Below are positions 13,043 to 25,700 of a stretch of 64,000 bases of DNA, piece after piece. The notes under the pieces are model-generated. The model worked only from the letters and a program-made list of their open reading frames with translations, ran no database searches and had not been told where the DNA came from. The stretch comes from Rhyzopertha dominica (Eukaryota > Arthropoda > Insecta > Coleoptera > Bostrichidae), in assembly GCA_025024175.1 (NCBI GenBank), contig QCXZ01000137.1, positions 27,209,327 to 27,273,326 on the forward strand, in the 5' to 3' direction. Both the position numbers and the translations under genes were made by a program. Each line of letters opens with the position of its first letter. Position 1 is the stretch's first letter.

Positions 13043-13047
13043 ATAAA
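13042..13047 (+). terminator. AATAAA overlapping the stop codon of the Spaetzle-like gene
   Basis: AATAAA begins on the last base of the TGA stop codon. A hexamer this close to the stop would give almost no 3' UTR; another AATAAA occurs near 13705 ('ggtaataaaaaaac') and is the more likely functional polyadenylation signal. Confidence 0.35.
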
Positions 13048-14831
13048 TTTTTAATGTACGACATACCAAAGGAGATTTACTTTTGTTAAAAAGTGTTACT
13101 TTTAGTTCAATTCAAATTTTTATAAGAAATTGATTTCAGTGGTGGTGTAAAGTGCTGGTTTGTACTTTCTTTTCCAAACTGTTACCGAAAATATGACTTT
13201 TATAATATTTATTATTCGATGTTACGTTTCGTGTTCTTCTCCTGCAAGGATGACGATGATTATTGTATGCAGTATCGTATATGAATATACGGCTTGTTTA
13301 TAATTATTAATATAAACAGTTGCGTACGTACAGTATTTTAATACTATAATAATATAAATATTGATAATATGTAACCGATGCATGTAGATTTTTTGGCAGC
13401 AGTTACCTACAATCGCATACTGGTACTGATGATATATACATCTATCACTTCTGGAGAAAATATTCATGTTTACATGTAATGTCGTTCCATAAATGGTGTG
13501 CGTCTTATATGTATGTCATCTGTACCTAACTTTTGTTCAACATGTTAAAACTGAATCTGTAAAGCAAACCCATTGTTAAAGTCTATATATGTTTCATATT
13601 TTTTTGGCCTTTATGCAATTTTATACGTTTATGTTCCGCCAATGAATTATTTAAAATGTGTATGATGTGTACATACCTGCATACCCAGTAATTTAAGGCT
13701 GGTAATAAAAAAACTAACTCACATTACTCGTAACCATCCTTGTTTTATTAATCTGCAACTTTTTCAATTTCGTTTTCCATTTCTAATCCGTTTGGATAGG
13801 AGGATAGGCAAGCGTCGTTCACAGTGAGTCATCGAAACCAAGTATTTTTGAAAAGCTGAGAAAAATATGAACGTTTAAACACTTCTCCATGTCATAATAG
13901 AGGTATACCAATACGAAATGGTTATTTACTGTACCTAATTCCATATATCAAATGGAGTCTTTATAAGGAAAACTACAAGGAAGCTATGATAAGTTGTTAT
14001 ATTGACACAATAAAGGGGATATTGCATGAATTTTAAATCGTAGAAAGTAGTGTTATAAAAATCCGCCACGAGATGTAAATACTAAATAAAATTAATTTAT
14101 ACAAAGAAAACAATTATTAATTAAAATATTTGCAAAATGAATTACTTATTTGTAAAAGACCAATCATGCCATAGATTCTGACGTCACCTACCACTGTCGG
14201 CCGCCATTATTATTATTTTTGTTTGCGTTCTAGGTAAGCATTTGTTCATTTTACTTTATGGCAGTGTTTTTACGTTCATCTCGCATTTGTCGAATAAGTA
14301 ATAAGTAAGTATGTGGTGTTTATGCATAATACGTTGCTCATGATGGAGCTGGGCTTTGTGAAAAGATAACCCGATAATTTACAAAAGATCGCCTTGCATA
14401 TGAAAAATACTTGTTAGTCTTCTCATACTCTAATCTTTTCTTGTAAGAAGGTATTCGCCGACTGCTTTCTACTCATCTTGTCAAAAAAAAGAAAAAAGAC
14501 TGGAACTGTTGGCAGATGACTGACGCTGAGAAACACGAGAATTTATATTTTATAATTATACCTAGCAACGGGATTATTCGCACAGTGTTCGGTCGTGTAG
14601 CGGTACGTGACGTCAGAGCCCGTTTTACAGGCGTGGATTTATTTCAAATTCTTAATTCACATTTTGAGCTTACTCGGAAACTGATTTAATTGTATTTTTC
14701 GGTATACATCCACAAAAAAATCCTCTTTCGAACCAGCGAAGTATCTTGAAATGGTGTAATTTCTCCATTATCGTTGTAATTAAATGTAAAATAAACCCAA
14801 TGTCTAGTAGAGATCATTAGGATTCACTACA
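13048..14831. other. 3' UTR/intergenic; possible LTR at right end
   Basis: No further exon is visible. The left ~650 bases may be 3' UTR of the Spaetzle-like gene. The right part ends 'ggattcactaca' directly before 'ttttggtgccgag', a sequence like that found just after the 5' LTR of insect Pao/BEL elements, so some of it may be a decayed LTR. I could not find its left boundary or a partner LTR. Confidence 0.35.
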
Positions 14832-16990
14832 TTTTGGTGCCGAGATGGAGTGAATAGCGGAAAAGTTTGAACGAAAGAAAATGTTTACTGAAAGGAAGTA
14901 TACAAGTGCTCCGCTAACAAAATTACCTACCGCTTGAACAGAATTTATTAATGAACGAAAAAACTAACTTTGTAGAACTTGCCGTTATAAAAAGTGCTTT
15001 TCGTGTATGAATTCATAATTAGTTGTTTTAAAGAAATCCACAAAGAAGTAGGTACTTGAAAGAAGAGGATTTTGAGAACAAATTTCAAAACGAAAATTTT
15101 ATCCATTCACAAAGTGAAACATTAGTGCTTAAGGAAAGAAAGCTCGGAAGAAGTGGTAAATACTACGTTCAGTGCTGAACAAACGTCGTATAAGGTAGGA
15201 AAATAGGTAATGTTATTAAATTGCCCAAGCTGAATCTAGTAAGTTTAATCAAGATTTACCTAAATACAGGTAGACTCTTTTTTAGAAACAGTTTCGTTAG
15301 CAGTTTACGTAGTATTATGAAATTTAGTTATTTTAGTACTAACACTATTAACAGATAAAGCAGCTGTACTCGTACATTAACGCCTTTAGGAGCTTGCTAT
15401 ACTGACGCTAAAGAAATGCTCGAATAGTATATTAAGAAGAAAAACTAACTGTGTCACACGCATCCAACGTTGCAAAACTAGCCGATGAAAAGTTTCACAC
15501 AAGAACCTCTAAATCTGTACGTGCCAGTTTTTCTGAATACTCTATGGTCGTGAAATAATTTTAAGAATATAATACCATACGCTACAAGAACGGATTATCA
15601 CACTAAATTTCCCAAATGAAACAGCTATAGACGTTAATGACGAAACGGAAGAACTCACAAAACTTTTTGCAGGTCTACTATTTACAGGCTACTTAGCCAT
15701 CTAGATCTAACTTCAGTACGTAAATACCAAGAATGCGAAGAAAATAAAGGTGAATATATAAGAAAGTGCTATATAAAAGCCATTTTAATAGGAACAATCA
15801 CATGTAAAACAATAAGGTTCGCAAAAGGTAGATAGGTGCGACGTAGAATTACCGTGGAGTGATCGTTTCGATCTTAATAATAATTGTACTTCCAAACTGA
15901 TAAAGAATTAAAAGTTAATTTAACATACAACAAAACAATAAGAATTTATGAATATGAGAATTTTGCTGAAAAAGTACCCCACAAAGAAAAGTTTCAATGT
16001 ATGTTATTAATGCCTCATAAACGGTTTATCGCCGCTGAAGCAACGCTACTATAAAATTGTGCATGTTTTTTGTGCTTCTTCCCATAAATCTGTTTTTTAC
16101 AGTTGAATGAATTTATTTGAGAAAATTTTGTACAACTTTTATTAAATTCTGTAATTGGTGGTATCGCAATAACTGCTGATATAAAAAAAATATTTTACAA
16201 TGGTATTTGTGGTACGATAAACTGATATCGAATTATCCACATTAGAAAAATATCGCGAATTTTTGAACCGCTTTGCATTCCTAGACCGTATACAATCAAA
16301 ACAAAAATATTAATAATACAAAATATGGAAATAAAACCTACAGTGGGACCGTAAAATATCGGCAAATCTTTTAAACGAATGGTTCAATTGATGTTACAAA
16401 TTAATAATTTTACAGCTTTTCACTATTTCTGTATTAACAACAAGAAAACATAAGGGGTAAAACTTCACGTTTTCTTAAATACACGTAAACAAACACAGTG
16501 CTGTGGCTTATTTACAATTTGAGAGTAGTGGTGAACAGTGTGTTAGATTTTTGGTTGCAAAAAGTCGACTTGCTGCTTAAAAGGCTGACAAATCTAGTGA
16601 ATTGAGTTTATCGCGCCTGGAATTAGCAGTTTGCGCGTGGGCAGTAAGATAGAAAATTTACATAATGCCAACATAAAAATTAAGTAAAAACACTTAATTA
16701 TTCTAAATATTGAATTATGAAAACGTTCTCAAAATTGAAGCCCTAATAAGCAATAGTGCACAATAAAAACAAAATGACATTCGTAATAGTGTTTGGAGGC
16801 ACTGTCCTGGTAAAGAAAACTCCACAAATCTGTTGACGAAAGAATCTATATGGATATTACAAAATTCTTAACTCTAGTTAAATGGTTTTAAGTAGTTAAG
16901 CAAAAAATAAGATAGAATGGGCTGTCTACGATAAAAGTTGTATGGACGAGGAACATGTTTCTTACACTACTCTGTTCTTATTTCAGAGGT
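14832..16990 (+). pseudogene. Decayed Pao/BEL retrotransposon, internally deleted
   Basis: The stretch opens with the primer-site-like 'ttttggtgccgag'. Near 15215 a gag start reads LPKLNLVSLIKIYLN and then RNSFVSSLRS, like the 'KLPKLNLPKFSG...FRDSF' block of BEL gag. Near 16540-16650 is the RNase H-region hallmark FLVAKSRLAA followed by LSRLELAVCAWAVR. Near 16795 comes WRHCPGKENSTNLLTKE, matching 'WRHVPGKLNPADLPSRG'. The reverse transcriptase between them is missing or unreadable, and stops are many. It is an independent copy, less complete than the element at 55710-61490. Confidence 0.7.
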
Positions 16991-17124
16991 ATGAAAAGTT
17001 TAAAAAATATTTAATTAATTATTCCTAACAAACATATTATAATAATGGTATCGTTTAAAATAAGTTAGGCGTATCATAGGAGTTAGGAAATGAATAATTT
17101 AATGCTTTTTTAAAAAGTGACGGT

Positions 17125-18003
17125 CAGAGCTGGGAAAGAACTTGTAACTAATATACTATTTAGTAACTAAGTTTTAAGTTACACTTGGTAACTTAGTTAC
17201 AGTAACTTAGTTACTTTTAATTCGGGCAAAAAGAAACTAGTAACATAGTTCCTTGTTAAAAATATAACTCTAACTGTAACTTTTGTTGTTGTTGTAACTT
17301 ATTTATTCTGAAGTAATTTAGTTACTTTTTTGATCTTATGTCAATTTTGAAAGGTTGGTGTTGCTGGAGGCTAACGGTGCAATGCATGAATAAACTAAGC
17401 AAAAGCATCTATAAAAATGTAAGGGAAGGTTTCATATGTTTATATTGAATCACTTATGACATATTAGGTTGTCAAGCACGTACAAATCATAGTTTTTGAA
17501 ATATTGGACTGGTTTATATTTAGCAGCTTGTATAGTACAGTCAACCTTGCCCTACCTAACAGAGAAATGATGGACCAAGACCAAAGAATATTGTTTTCAT
17601 TTTTGATTAGTACATCAACAATGTTATTTATACGTTGTTGTATTTGTATTTGTATGCATATAAAGTTTTTTAACTTACTTTTTAATTACAATTACACACA
17701 AATAAATAAGTTTTTTTATAAGTGCCTATCCATCTATCGAAATTGGATCGTCCAATCGTATTCTAATTATTTACTCGACCTTAAAACCCTTTATGTATTA
17801 CCTACCTTTTATTTTACTTTCTCCGAAAATAACTATAAAAAGAACTATTTTTTAAGTTACTTACTTACTTGTAACATAGATACATTCATAAATAAGTATC
17901 TAATTATCTAAGTAACTAAAGTTACTTTCATATACAGGTTACATAACTATATAACTATGCAAAGTAATTTAGTTACACTTCAAAAGTAACTTTCCCAGCT
18001 CTG
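17125..18003. mobile_element. hAT-type non-autonomous element
   Basis: The termini are cagagctgggaaag (17125) and ctttcccagctctg (18003), a 14-bp perfect inverted repeat with the CAG...CTG ends typical of hAT elements. The flanks are gtgacggt (17117-17124) and atgacggt (18004-18011), an 8-bp target duplication with one mismatch. Both subterminal regions are packed with short GTAACT/AGTTAC motifs, as expected for transposase binding sites. No transposase is encoded; the long AT-rich frame at 17504-17911 has no protein similarity. Confidence 0.9.
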
Positions 18004-18011
18004 ATGACGGT

Positions 18012-19250
18012 GTTGTCCACTTCAAAGGAAGACTACAACTTTGACGGCGGGGTAAGGCCTAAATTTGATGTGGTCAAGATATCAATTGCGCGATTCTCTG
18101 ATAGCGTAAGAGGACCGATTATTCCGAGCATTTTATATAGAAAAAAAAACATTGTTATGTTTCGCTATGTTTCATGTTTGGCTGAAGCTCTCTTCAGACT
18201 TGACAACAAGTTCTTATAAATACATTCAACGGCAATTTTTTATTATTAGGTTAGGCATGTGTCGTGGAAACAATAATCTTTAAACAGTAACGTTAAGGCT
18301 ATCGTTTTGACTTTAAGCCATTGATATGTTCTTGGGCCTTTTTGCTGTTTTTGTTTTCTATTAATTAATTCTCGATACATCACGTATTATTTATAAAATT
18401 GATGTGTTATAAAATCCAGAATTAACTGTTTAAAGATTATTGTTTGCACAACATTTATATAACCTAAAATTTTAAAAAATGTTATCATACGAAACAAAGT
18501 CTGAAAAGCTTTAGTCAAAGCCGAAACGTAATTAAACAACAACCTGGCTACCTAACTCGCTAAAGAGGAAAATTGTACTAAAATACAGTCACAAAAAGGA
18601 AACATTCAAAGTACTAATAACTAACATCAAAGAATTAAAGAAGCATAAATTTACCTCTTTCAGCTATAGTAAAAGCCATATTAATAATTGTATTGTAATC
18701 CAGATTACATCTGCTTCAATAGATAACTCTGCCAAAGTCAAAGCAAAGGAGCTCATGCTCGTTGCTCGATGAGATTGTGTTCTATTGTAGTGTCCTCTGT
18801 ATCTCTCCGTTTGATAATGGTTTTTTCCTTCACATGTATCGATCATCAACCTAGTTCATATAGATTTTTAGGTACTTTTAAAGAGAATTGTTAATAATTT
18901 TAATTGGTAAAGAATGACAATAAGGAAATGCTTGGAGCAGGTCTAATAACAAATAATATAAATTTTAAATTAGTTGTGAATCCTAAACTCCTATTTATTT
19001 ACCTATTGCATTTTGCATTTTTACGATATTAAACAAAAGAACTATAGGCTTTGATTGAAATTATTATGATCCGCTCAATTTTCAACTCTGACGTGCTACA
19101 TTTTTATTAATTTTTCTTTAATTCTTTTTTTGTATTGTTAAAAGGTGGTAACCCAAAATCTTTTAATTAAAAGTATGCCTGTATTTAACTTACTTACATT
19201 ATGCATTAATCTTCATGTTAATTTTGGGTACCAAAACTAAATTGGAATAC
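18012..19250. other. Intergenic, with one small inverted repeat
   Basis: No gene is supported. A 21-bp inverted repeat (aaacaataatctttaaacagt at 18268-18288, complement at 18425-18445) bounds about 178 bp and is probably a short MITE. The rest is AT-rich sequence ahead of the IPO11 promoter. Confidence 0.45.
18268..18445. repeat. Short inverted-repeat element
   Basis: Two perfect 21-bp arms in inverted orientation enclose about 136 bp of non-coding sequence. No target duplication was identified, so its status as a mobile element is a guess. Confidence 0.45.
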
Positions 19251-19750
19251 TATTTTTTTTGTTTTCCCAAATCAGCGCCGAATCAGTTCTCCAGTCCGTT
19301 TTTGAATCCTTAAAAGTCAATGTCAATATGTCAGATGCCAGATTTGTTTCTTTTCTCTGTTGTCACTTGTCAGTTGTCAGCCGATGTGCCGATGTGCGAA
19401 TGTTTGATGTTTGTCATTTACGCATTGAGGGTGTCAGACGTAAACAAACGTTAAAGCTTTTGTAAAATTCATTTAAACAATTACAAAAAGTAAGTGGCTG
19501 CCGAATAGTGCACCTTGTCTCATAACTTTCTTCGTTATCTCTAAGAAATATTATGTTAAACCTTACTACAACCGAGATGTTAACATAACCTAAGCAATTG
19601 TAAGATGTCACACATGGACACATTAATCTAAGTTCCACTTCATATATCTAGTTAATTTGTTGAAGAAGAGTAAATAGGTAATTAATGGATTTTCAGTGAT
19701 GCTCTAACCTGCTTAATCTTTAACTGCACGGGTCATGATAAAACATCAAT
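19251..19750 (+). promoter_or_regulatory. IPO11 promoter/5' UTR, possible UTR intron
   Basis: This is the only place for the IPO11 promoter, because the first coding exon follows at 19751. It is less AT-rich at 19320-19460 than its surroundings. A consensus donor (aaaaa|GTAAGT, intron from 19490) and an acceptor ('ggattttcag', ending 19696) would remove a 207-bp intron from the 5' UTR. No TATA box stands out. The intron is inferred only from splice-site quality. Confidence 0.4.
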
Positions 19751-22700
19751 ATGGATATGGAATCTATCCATGCTATCGTTTTGGAAGTTCTCCAAANAGC
19801 CTCTAGTCAAAATGCTGATATCCTAAAACCAGCAGAATCAAAATTAAGGGAATGGGAAACTCATCCTGGATTCTACACTGTTTTATATGTAATTCATTTA
19901 ACAGATGCTGTTATGCTGACACCACACATTCAAAAATTTCTTTTTCTAGAATATCCTATCAAATCATTCTATAGACCTTAACGTAAGATGGATGGCTGTC
20001 TTGTATATTAAAAATGGAATAGATAAATATTGGAGAAGGAATGCTCCCAAGTAAGCAAAACAGTAATTAGTCAGACTTTGTAGAGTGTAGCAATTGTTTT
20101 TAGTGCAATTAGTGAAGATGAAAAGCAACTTTTAAGGCGTGCTCTCTTGTCCAATATGCGAGAACCTGTTAATCAAATCGCTACACAACTAGCAGTGTTG
20201 GTTGCCAAAATAGCTCGTATAGATCACCCCAAGGAATGGCCTGAATTGTATCCAACGTTGATGCAAGGTCTTGAAAGCGCAGATCCGCTTATCCAGCACA
20301 GGTCTCTACTGATGTTACATCATGTTGTGAAAGCAATGTCATCAAAACGTTTAGCTGGTATGTACAATAACAACTGGGTAATTACATTTCACATTGTTTA
20401 TTTAATTAATTAATTCATTTAAAACCATTTTTATTTGTTATTGATTACTTGAGTTAACATACATATTACCAAGAGCTATACATATATGCAAAATCATTCC
20501 TTTTTTTATTGTATTTTATACACTACCCTGACTGGCATAACCGTTTCTCATATTATACTGCTTAATCAACATTCAATTATTTACACTCTCCTTGTTTATC
20601 TGGTGTTACAGTCTGTGATTTTTGGTTGATTAAATATTAATGCCTTAAAAATATGTTGATGCAAGATGCAACCAAATATTTTTGTAGCTACAAAGTTTAA
20701 ATGTACATATGGTAACTTACTGTACTACTAACTAATTATTATTAGAAAGTAATCAGTTTTCTTTTCTGCTATCAAAGGTATTTTCATTACTTATCATATT
20801 TTTGTGTAGTAATAAATATTGATGCTATGGAAAATTTCATTTATTTACTGATGGAATTTGCATAAATTTTGTCAGCTATCTGAAGGTTTAATTATATTTT
20901 CAACATCTGCAATTCTTGTCTCGTTTTGATTAGGTGACCGGAGGCTCTTTCAAGACTTTACAGCAAATGTATATTCCTTCATTTTGAACATGTGGAATAT
21001 GTTTACGGAGTCTTTCCTTCATGATATAATGGCAAATGCAAGTGCCGATATCATAACAGCGAATCTAGAGAAAGCCCTTCTATTATTGAGGATACTTAGG
21101 AAATTAACTGTATTTGGATTTTACAAGCCACATACAAATTCTAACTGTATGGGATTTTTGAAAGTGATCTTTGAAAGAGCAAAAACAACTTTAGAATGCA
21201 GTAAGTTTCATTTATTGGTAATGAACAACACCTTCAAATTAGAATATTGTAGGAAAGCAGCTATGTGGGAAAGGTATCATTCTATTAGAGCTATGTGAAA
21301 AATTTATAATTCATTTAACAAAAATACTTTTGTCCGTGTTGGATACCCATCCATTTTCATATGTTGATTTTATTCAACCAACATTAGAGTTTACTGTTTA
21401 TTACACTTTTACGCCAGCTGGATCTACTTACACATATGAACGCTTCACAATCCAATGCTTCAGCCTCATTAACAAAATTTTGTTGTGTGCCGAATATAAG
21501 CCGGCAAAAATTCCTGAGCTAACTAAGGAACCAGAAACATTACGAGCTCATCAAATTAAAATGGACTTCTTTCAACCCAACACTTTGACTGAGATGTGTA
21601 AGAAACTGGTTACACACTATTTTATACTGACACAGGATGATTTGGATATGTGGGATGCAGATCCAGAAACTTTTGCCAATGATGAAGGAGGAGAAAGTTG
21701 GAAGTACAGTCTTAGGGTAGGTTTTGTTGTGATACATGGGACTATTTATAATTTACAATTTTTAGCCTGGAATGGAAACTGTGTTTGTGACATTGTTCCA
21801 TGAATTCCGGGAAGTATTAATACCAGTCTTGCTTGAAATGATCCGAGAAACAGATCATATAGTACCACCAGAAAATATGCAAGGTATACTAAGGAAAGAT
21901 GCAGTATATAATGCAGTTGGGCTAGCAGCATTCTATTTGTATGATGAGGTAATGTATAGAAATTATTAATTTTATACACGGTATAAGAAAGGCAGTTAGT
22001 CCGACGAACGCGCTTGTGTATCTCCTGGAATACGATGGTCAATGTACAAGAGAGAATATATGATGCAGGCGCAGCCATCCCACTTTTTCTTATGGATTTG
22101 CTATAAGAAACCTTCCAGTGCATCCCAAATTAAGTCTGTATTTCTAAGTTCCGTAAGGAAAACTGCTTCACAATATGAGATTATGCAGACTTTTGTTATT
22201 CGAAATTAATGAGTATTAAGTATGTAAAAATTTATTTTATGTATGTTGAAGATAATAAACATTACAGTAAATACACTAGAAAAGTACCAAAAACTAATTT
22301 TTTTAGAGTGTTCTCTTTGCTTTTGTTATTAATTGTTTGATAACTTTCAGAAACAAAAATCGTATGTATGTACATTTTATTTTTAAATCTTAAGTAGAAG
22401 AAATTTGGCTGCATTCTGGCAGAAAGGTTTCACTCTTAAATATGTTTGCTTCTTTTGTAAGCGACTTTTAAAAAACATAATAAGATCAGAGCAGTTTAAT
22501 GGTATCTAACACAGTTGAACGACAATTTTATTTTGAAAATACAAATACATTTTAAAATTATGGGATTATAAACTTTCACCGAGAAAAATTTTTTAAAAAT
22601 TTCTTAAAAACTATTAATACCTTACATCAATAGCAAGGAAATATCAATGTGCATTTTATGACTTAAAAAAATAACAAAATTTAATCTTCCATATACATGC

Positions 22701-25700
22701 ATTTTAATTTAATCGTCCATGTTAAAAAACAGTTTCAGTACAACAAACAGTATTCTGCGATCCTTTTTACTTTTAAGAGATGTTCATCTTTTTCTTCTGC
22801 ACACTGCAGATGTCAAAATTTTAAAAGTGGGATGTGACTGGAGTAGTACAAAATAGATCACAAGTGTATTTAACAATTCCCAAATGTGCAAATATAAAGG
22901 GTGTTCAATTTTTTTAAATTAAAAATATTAATTTATCTATGATGGAACCCAGAAAAATGGTATAACATGTATAATTTAAAGTAATATAATGGCATAGAGA
23001 AACTAAGTTGGTGAGAATCTTATTAAAAATATTTTTCCAAAATTTCTAATAATTTCATTACAGTTTGTTTCATCTGGTAAATAAATTTGGGTGTGCAGGA
23101 TGGTTTAAATTGGATTGTCTTTTAGTTAAGATTTAAACTATAACATAAAAACTACATCTAGACGTTGTGGAAGTATGTCTACAATATATTGAAATAAACG
23201 GCTTTATATGTAACTGGTAAAAGATAAATGTTTTAGATCAGTTTCTACCACTTCATCATTTAAACATATTATGTATCAAAAGATTTTTTCTTATTTTAAG
23301 GGTTGTGTGATGTACACTCAAAGACTTACTTGAAGAAACGCCTAGCTTTGGCACACGAATTGGGTAATGGTAGATGGCGGTAACCAATTCGTTACTGAGC
23401 CGATAAACGGTATTGCACCTTCCTCCGCTAGGAAGCGGTAGAGTAGTTTCCCTAAATACAGAAGAACGAGCAATCAGGGCAACGGTCTACCAGATGATTT
23501 ATTAGGGCAATATTTGCATATTTAAATGGGCATTATGGACCTGTCCGCAACCATAGGTAAAGTTTTAACAAAGCAGTTTCTTTGAACTGCCGGTACCGTG
23601 TTATGTGAACACAAAACTCATTGCAAACTGAGGAAAGTGATGGCTAATATTTGTCTTGAAAATCAAAACCCACACATTTGAATATTTAAACAATGCAGGA
23701 ACAAAATATAATTTTTGTAATATTTTTGCTATAGCTATTTTCGTTATTATTTTGGTAAACCTTTAACGTCAGCTTTCCAATAATGAAATTCTTCATCTTC
23801 TTTAGTGTTAGCTTGTTTTGTGGTCAGTTTAGCATTAATGTTTAGTTAGTTACTAGTTAGATATATAGTTTGTATACTTTTTCTTAGAGAATGCAATGTT
23901 TTTCACTAAATTGCCAGCAAAACAACTTTACAACAAGATTCTCACAATATTAAAAAAAATCAAGTCAAACGCCTGCAAAAGTCAAAACATGTCGACATGA
24001 AGAAGTTGACGCTTTATAATTTTCTAAATCTGTGCTAATTCTAATCAATTTCATGTGTATTTTTGCATCGGCCGTTTTTGTTTATAGTTTGGATAAAGAT
24101 ATATTAAATGGGAAAAGAAAGGCACATTTATTAATATGCAGCTTGACAAAATATCGTTTTACTTGTGCTCCTAAAATTTATAGTTGATAATAATAAAAAC
24201 AAAAGTAATAATAATACACATACAAAAGTAAAAACTTTTGATGGAAAATATCAAGGAGTATACTTCTTCAAGCAATCGGCTAGATAGTCTCAGCATAAAT
24301 ATACATATCAGAAAACAGATATGCTACTAATGACACACAATAAAAGAGCGAGAGAGAAAAAGATAAATATGCATGAAAAACAATATTACCATACGACTAT
24401 TATAGTACCAACAACATGAAAACAAAAAGATAACAAAATGTTAAATTACGAAACAATGATGTAATGTAATTGTAAATAAACTAATCATTTTGTGATACAT
24501 TAGTTTGATGCATCTTCATTTAAAAATATTTTTTGTTCATTGTCCGAAACAAGGCTCCAAGTAATTGACGTATAAGAATGATCGCTCAAAAAAAATGCTC
24601 TACTGAGGCGACATGTTATGTTATGAATGACCATCACTAAACTTTAAACGATAAACATTTAAACTGTTATTAATGCAATTGCTTAACCTACTTGTATATT
24701 GAAATACCCTGTAGGATGCAAATACAAAACACTGAAGATTGAATCAATAATTATTATAACACCCAACAAGTTATTGAGAAAACTATTTTTCTGACACATG
24801 ATCATTTTTTTTTAGTTTTACGTAGGCTAGATGATCGAGTGTCAGAACATAGTGTTAAATGTATGGAAATTCAGGAAAAACGGATCTTTACATTTAAGAA
24901 ATAAATGGTTTTCAGTAACTAGTAACTAACAAAACATATATGCTAATAAATGTAATACTAAAGAAGGTAAAGAATTTCATTATTGGAAACTTGTCGTTAA
25001 AGTTCCACCAACATAATAATAGAAATACTGTAGCAAAATGGTTACAAAAAATGATATTTTGTTCCTATATTGTTTAAATAGTAAAATGTGTGGGTTTTGG
25101 TTTTCAAGACANATGTTAGCCATTACTTTCCTCAGTTTGCAATGAGTTTTGTGTTCACATAACACGGTACCGGTGGTTAAAGAAACTGCTTGGTTAAAAC
25201 TTTACCTGTGGTTGCGGATGGGTCTATAATGCCCATTTAAATATGCAAATATTACCCTAATAAATCATTTGGTAGACCGTTGCCCTGATTGTTGGTTCTT
25301 CTGTGTTTAGGGAAACTACTCTACCGCTCTTAGCGGAGGAAGGCGTAATGCCGTTTGTCGGCTCTGTAACGAATTGGTTACCGCCGTCTACCGTTGCCCA
25401 ATTCGTGTGCGAAAGCTAGGCGTTTCTTCAATTAAGTCTTTGAGTCTACATAAGTTCGTTGTGGCTTTTGCGAGTACATAACAACGTTTGCATGTNGATG
25501 TTGCGAAAATATTTTTATTACATTTGCAAGTAAACAGGATTATTATGTAACAAATAGATGTGATGCAGATGTTAAAACCTTGGTAGAAATTGCTGAAATA
25601 TAATAACAACACTGGTGTCAAGAATCTCATTTGAGTAGGAATGAAGCAACTCATCAGAATGTCTGTATATGAGGGTTTACGGTAGATATCAAATTATAAC

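Noticed and set aside
17504..17911. 135-codon + frame inside the hAT MITE
   Set aside because: Low-complexity hydrophobic product, no transposase motifs.
21201..21252. Reading IPO11 exon 4 straight through (as SKFHLLVMNN...)
   Set aside because: It breaks the frame. Splicing out 52 bp at GTAAGT...TTGTAG restores the conserved reading RKQLCGKGIILLELCEKF into exon 5.
23310..25451. Protein-coding transposon in IPO11 intron 6
   Set aside because: No transposase-like frame between the inverted arms; only short AT-rich frames.
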